In this document: in pieces, positions 63,619 through 64,000 of the stretch
How the letters are laid out: the number at the start of each line of letters is the position of its first letter
Numbering within the stretch: position 1 is the stretch's first letter
Source of the DNA: Turritopsis dohrnii
Lineage: Eukaryota > Cnidaria > Hydrozoa > Anthoathecata > Oceaniidae
DNA: 64,000 nt
NCBI GenBank assembly: GCA_027922465.2
Contig: BQMF02000222.1
Span: forward strand, 372,001 to 436,000
Reading direction: 5' to 3'
The notes under the pieces: generated by a model
Databases searched by the model: none
Seen by the model: the letters and a program-made list of their open reading frames with translations, nothing else
Told to the model about the DNA's origin: nothing
Made by a program: the position numbers and the translations under genes

Positions 63619-64000
63619 TGTGACCGTCCATGGGAAAAGAATAACATTCAAATTATAGATTATAGATTATAGATTATAGGTAAGAAAACAATAGAAATTA
63701 TAGATTAATCTAATCTATAATCTATAATCTATAATCTATAGTTATCTATAATTATGCATTATAGATTATCGATTATAGATTATAGATTATCGATTATAGA
63801 TTATAGGTAATCTATAATCGATAATCTATAATCTATAATCGATAATCTATAGTTATTACAGGTTATAATACATTGTATATCTATTTCGGCCAGGCCTCTT
63901 GGAGAAACGTCTAGTTCATTAAAAGAGCAGTCATTTGTGACATAATGTTACGTGTAACAAAGTTCAAAACGTTGTACGATAATTTCGCCAGCGTAACATA
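63619..64000. mobile_element. Second E-type TGTGAC element, running off the window
   Basis: TGTGACCGTCCATGGGAAAA, then ATTATAGATTATAG arrays. It is nearly identical to the reverse of 27350-27814, including GGCCAGGCCTCTTGGAGAAA. It continues past 64000. Confidence 0.75.

Overview
The window is AT-rich animal DNA: spliceable exons, very long introns and a dense mixture of nested transposons. The mix (Kolobok-type TTAA elements, 5-bp-duplication hAT elements, Penelope elements with GIY-YIG, non-autonomous Helitrons, CR1/RTE-like LINEs) and the protein flavour point to an invertebrate, most likely a cnidarian and possibly a hydrozoan. That is an inference; no species can be named from the sequence. 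All gene models were read by eye and no search was run.

The only host gene I can support is on the + strand. It is a CP2/LSF (TFCP2-like) transcription factor whose first six coding exons are at 14529-14668, 16978-17175, 17257-17292, 25667-25743, 50825-50892 and 61144-61249. It continues beyond the window. All exons join in phase. The introns of 25.1 kb (25744-50824) and 10.3 kb (50893-61143) are filled with transposons.

Layout. 289-3842: hAT-like element holding a nested Kolobok-like element (746-2588) that carries a THAP gene, plus a small MITE. 4056-4640: Penelope remnant. 5284-12263: series of TGTGAC-ended elements, a Helitron and a broken hAT transposase gene. 12526-13631: second Kolobok-like element. 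14529-17292: host exons with a MITE between. 18068-21995: two Helitrons head to head, one containing two further insertions. 22140-23795 and 55085-57930: a long inverted dispersed repeat. 23957-25495: hAT remnant. 25893-27814: another TGTGAC element. 27841-29075: LINE and Penelope pieces. 29611-30004: array of small hairpins. 33040-42188: a 9.15-kb DNA transposon. 42190-50633: more repeats and Helitrons. 51180-64000: decayed genes, a tRNA-derived SINE, LINE pieces, a third Kolobok-like element and two more TGTGAC ends.

The strongest candidate for an undescribed system is the 33040-42188 element. Matching inverted ends and a TAA target duplication enclose two convincing genes. One encodes a transposase-like protein of the kind labelled DUF7869 in cnidarian predictions. 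The other is an eight-exon gene whose protein ends in a BEN domain. Each gene has a TATA box, and arrays of GCGTC-type words lie near both ends and next to the transposase promoter. Two small MITEs in the window share its ends and its TTA/TAA target. A second notable pattern is the TGTGAC element group: nearly constant tips, but in each subfamily the DNA just inside the tips is an array of a different short palindrome.
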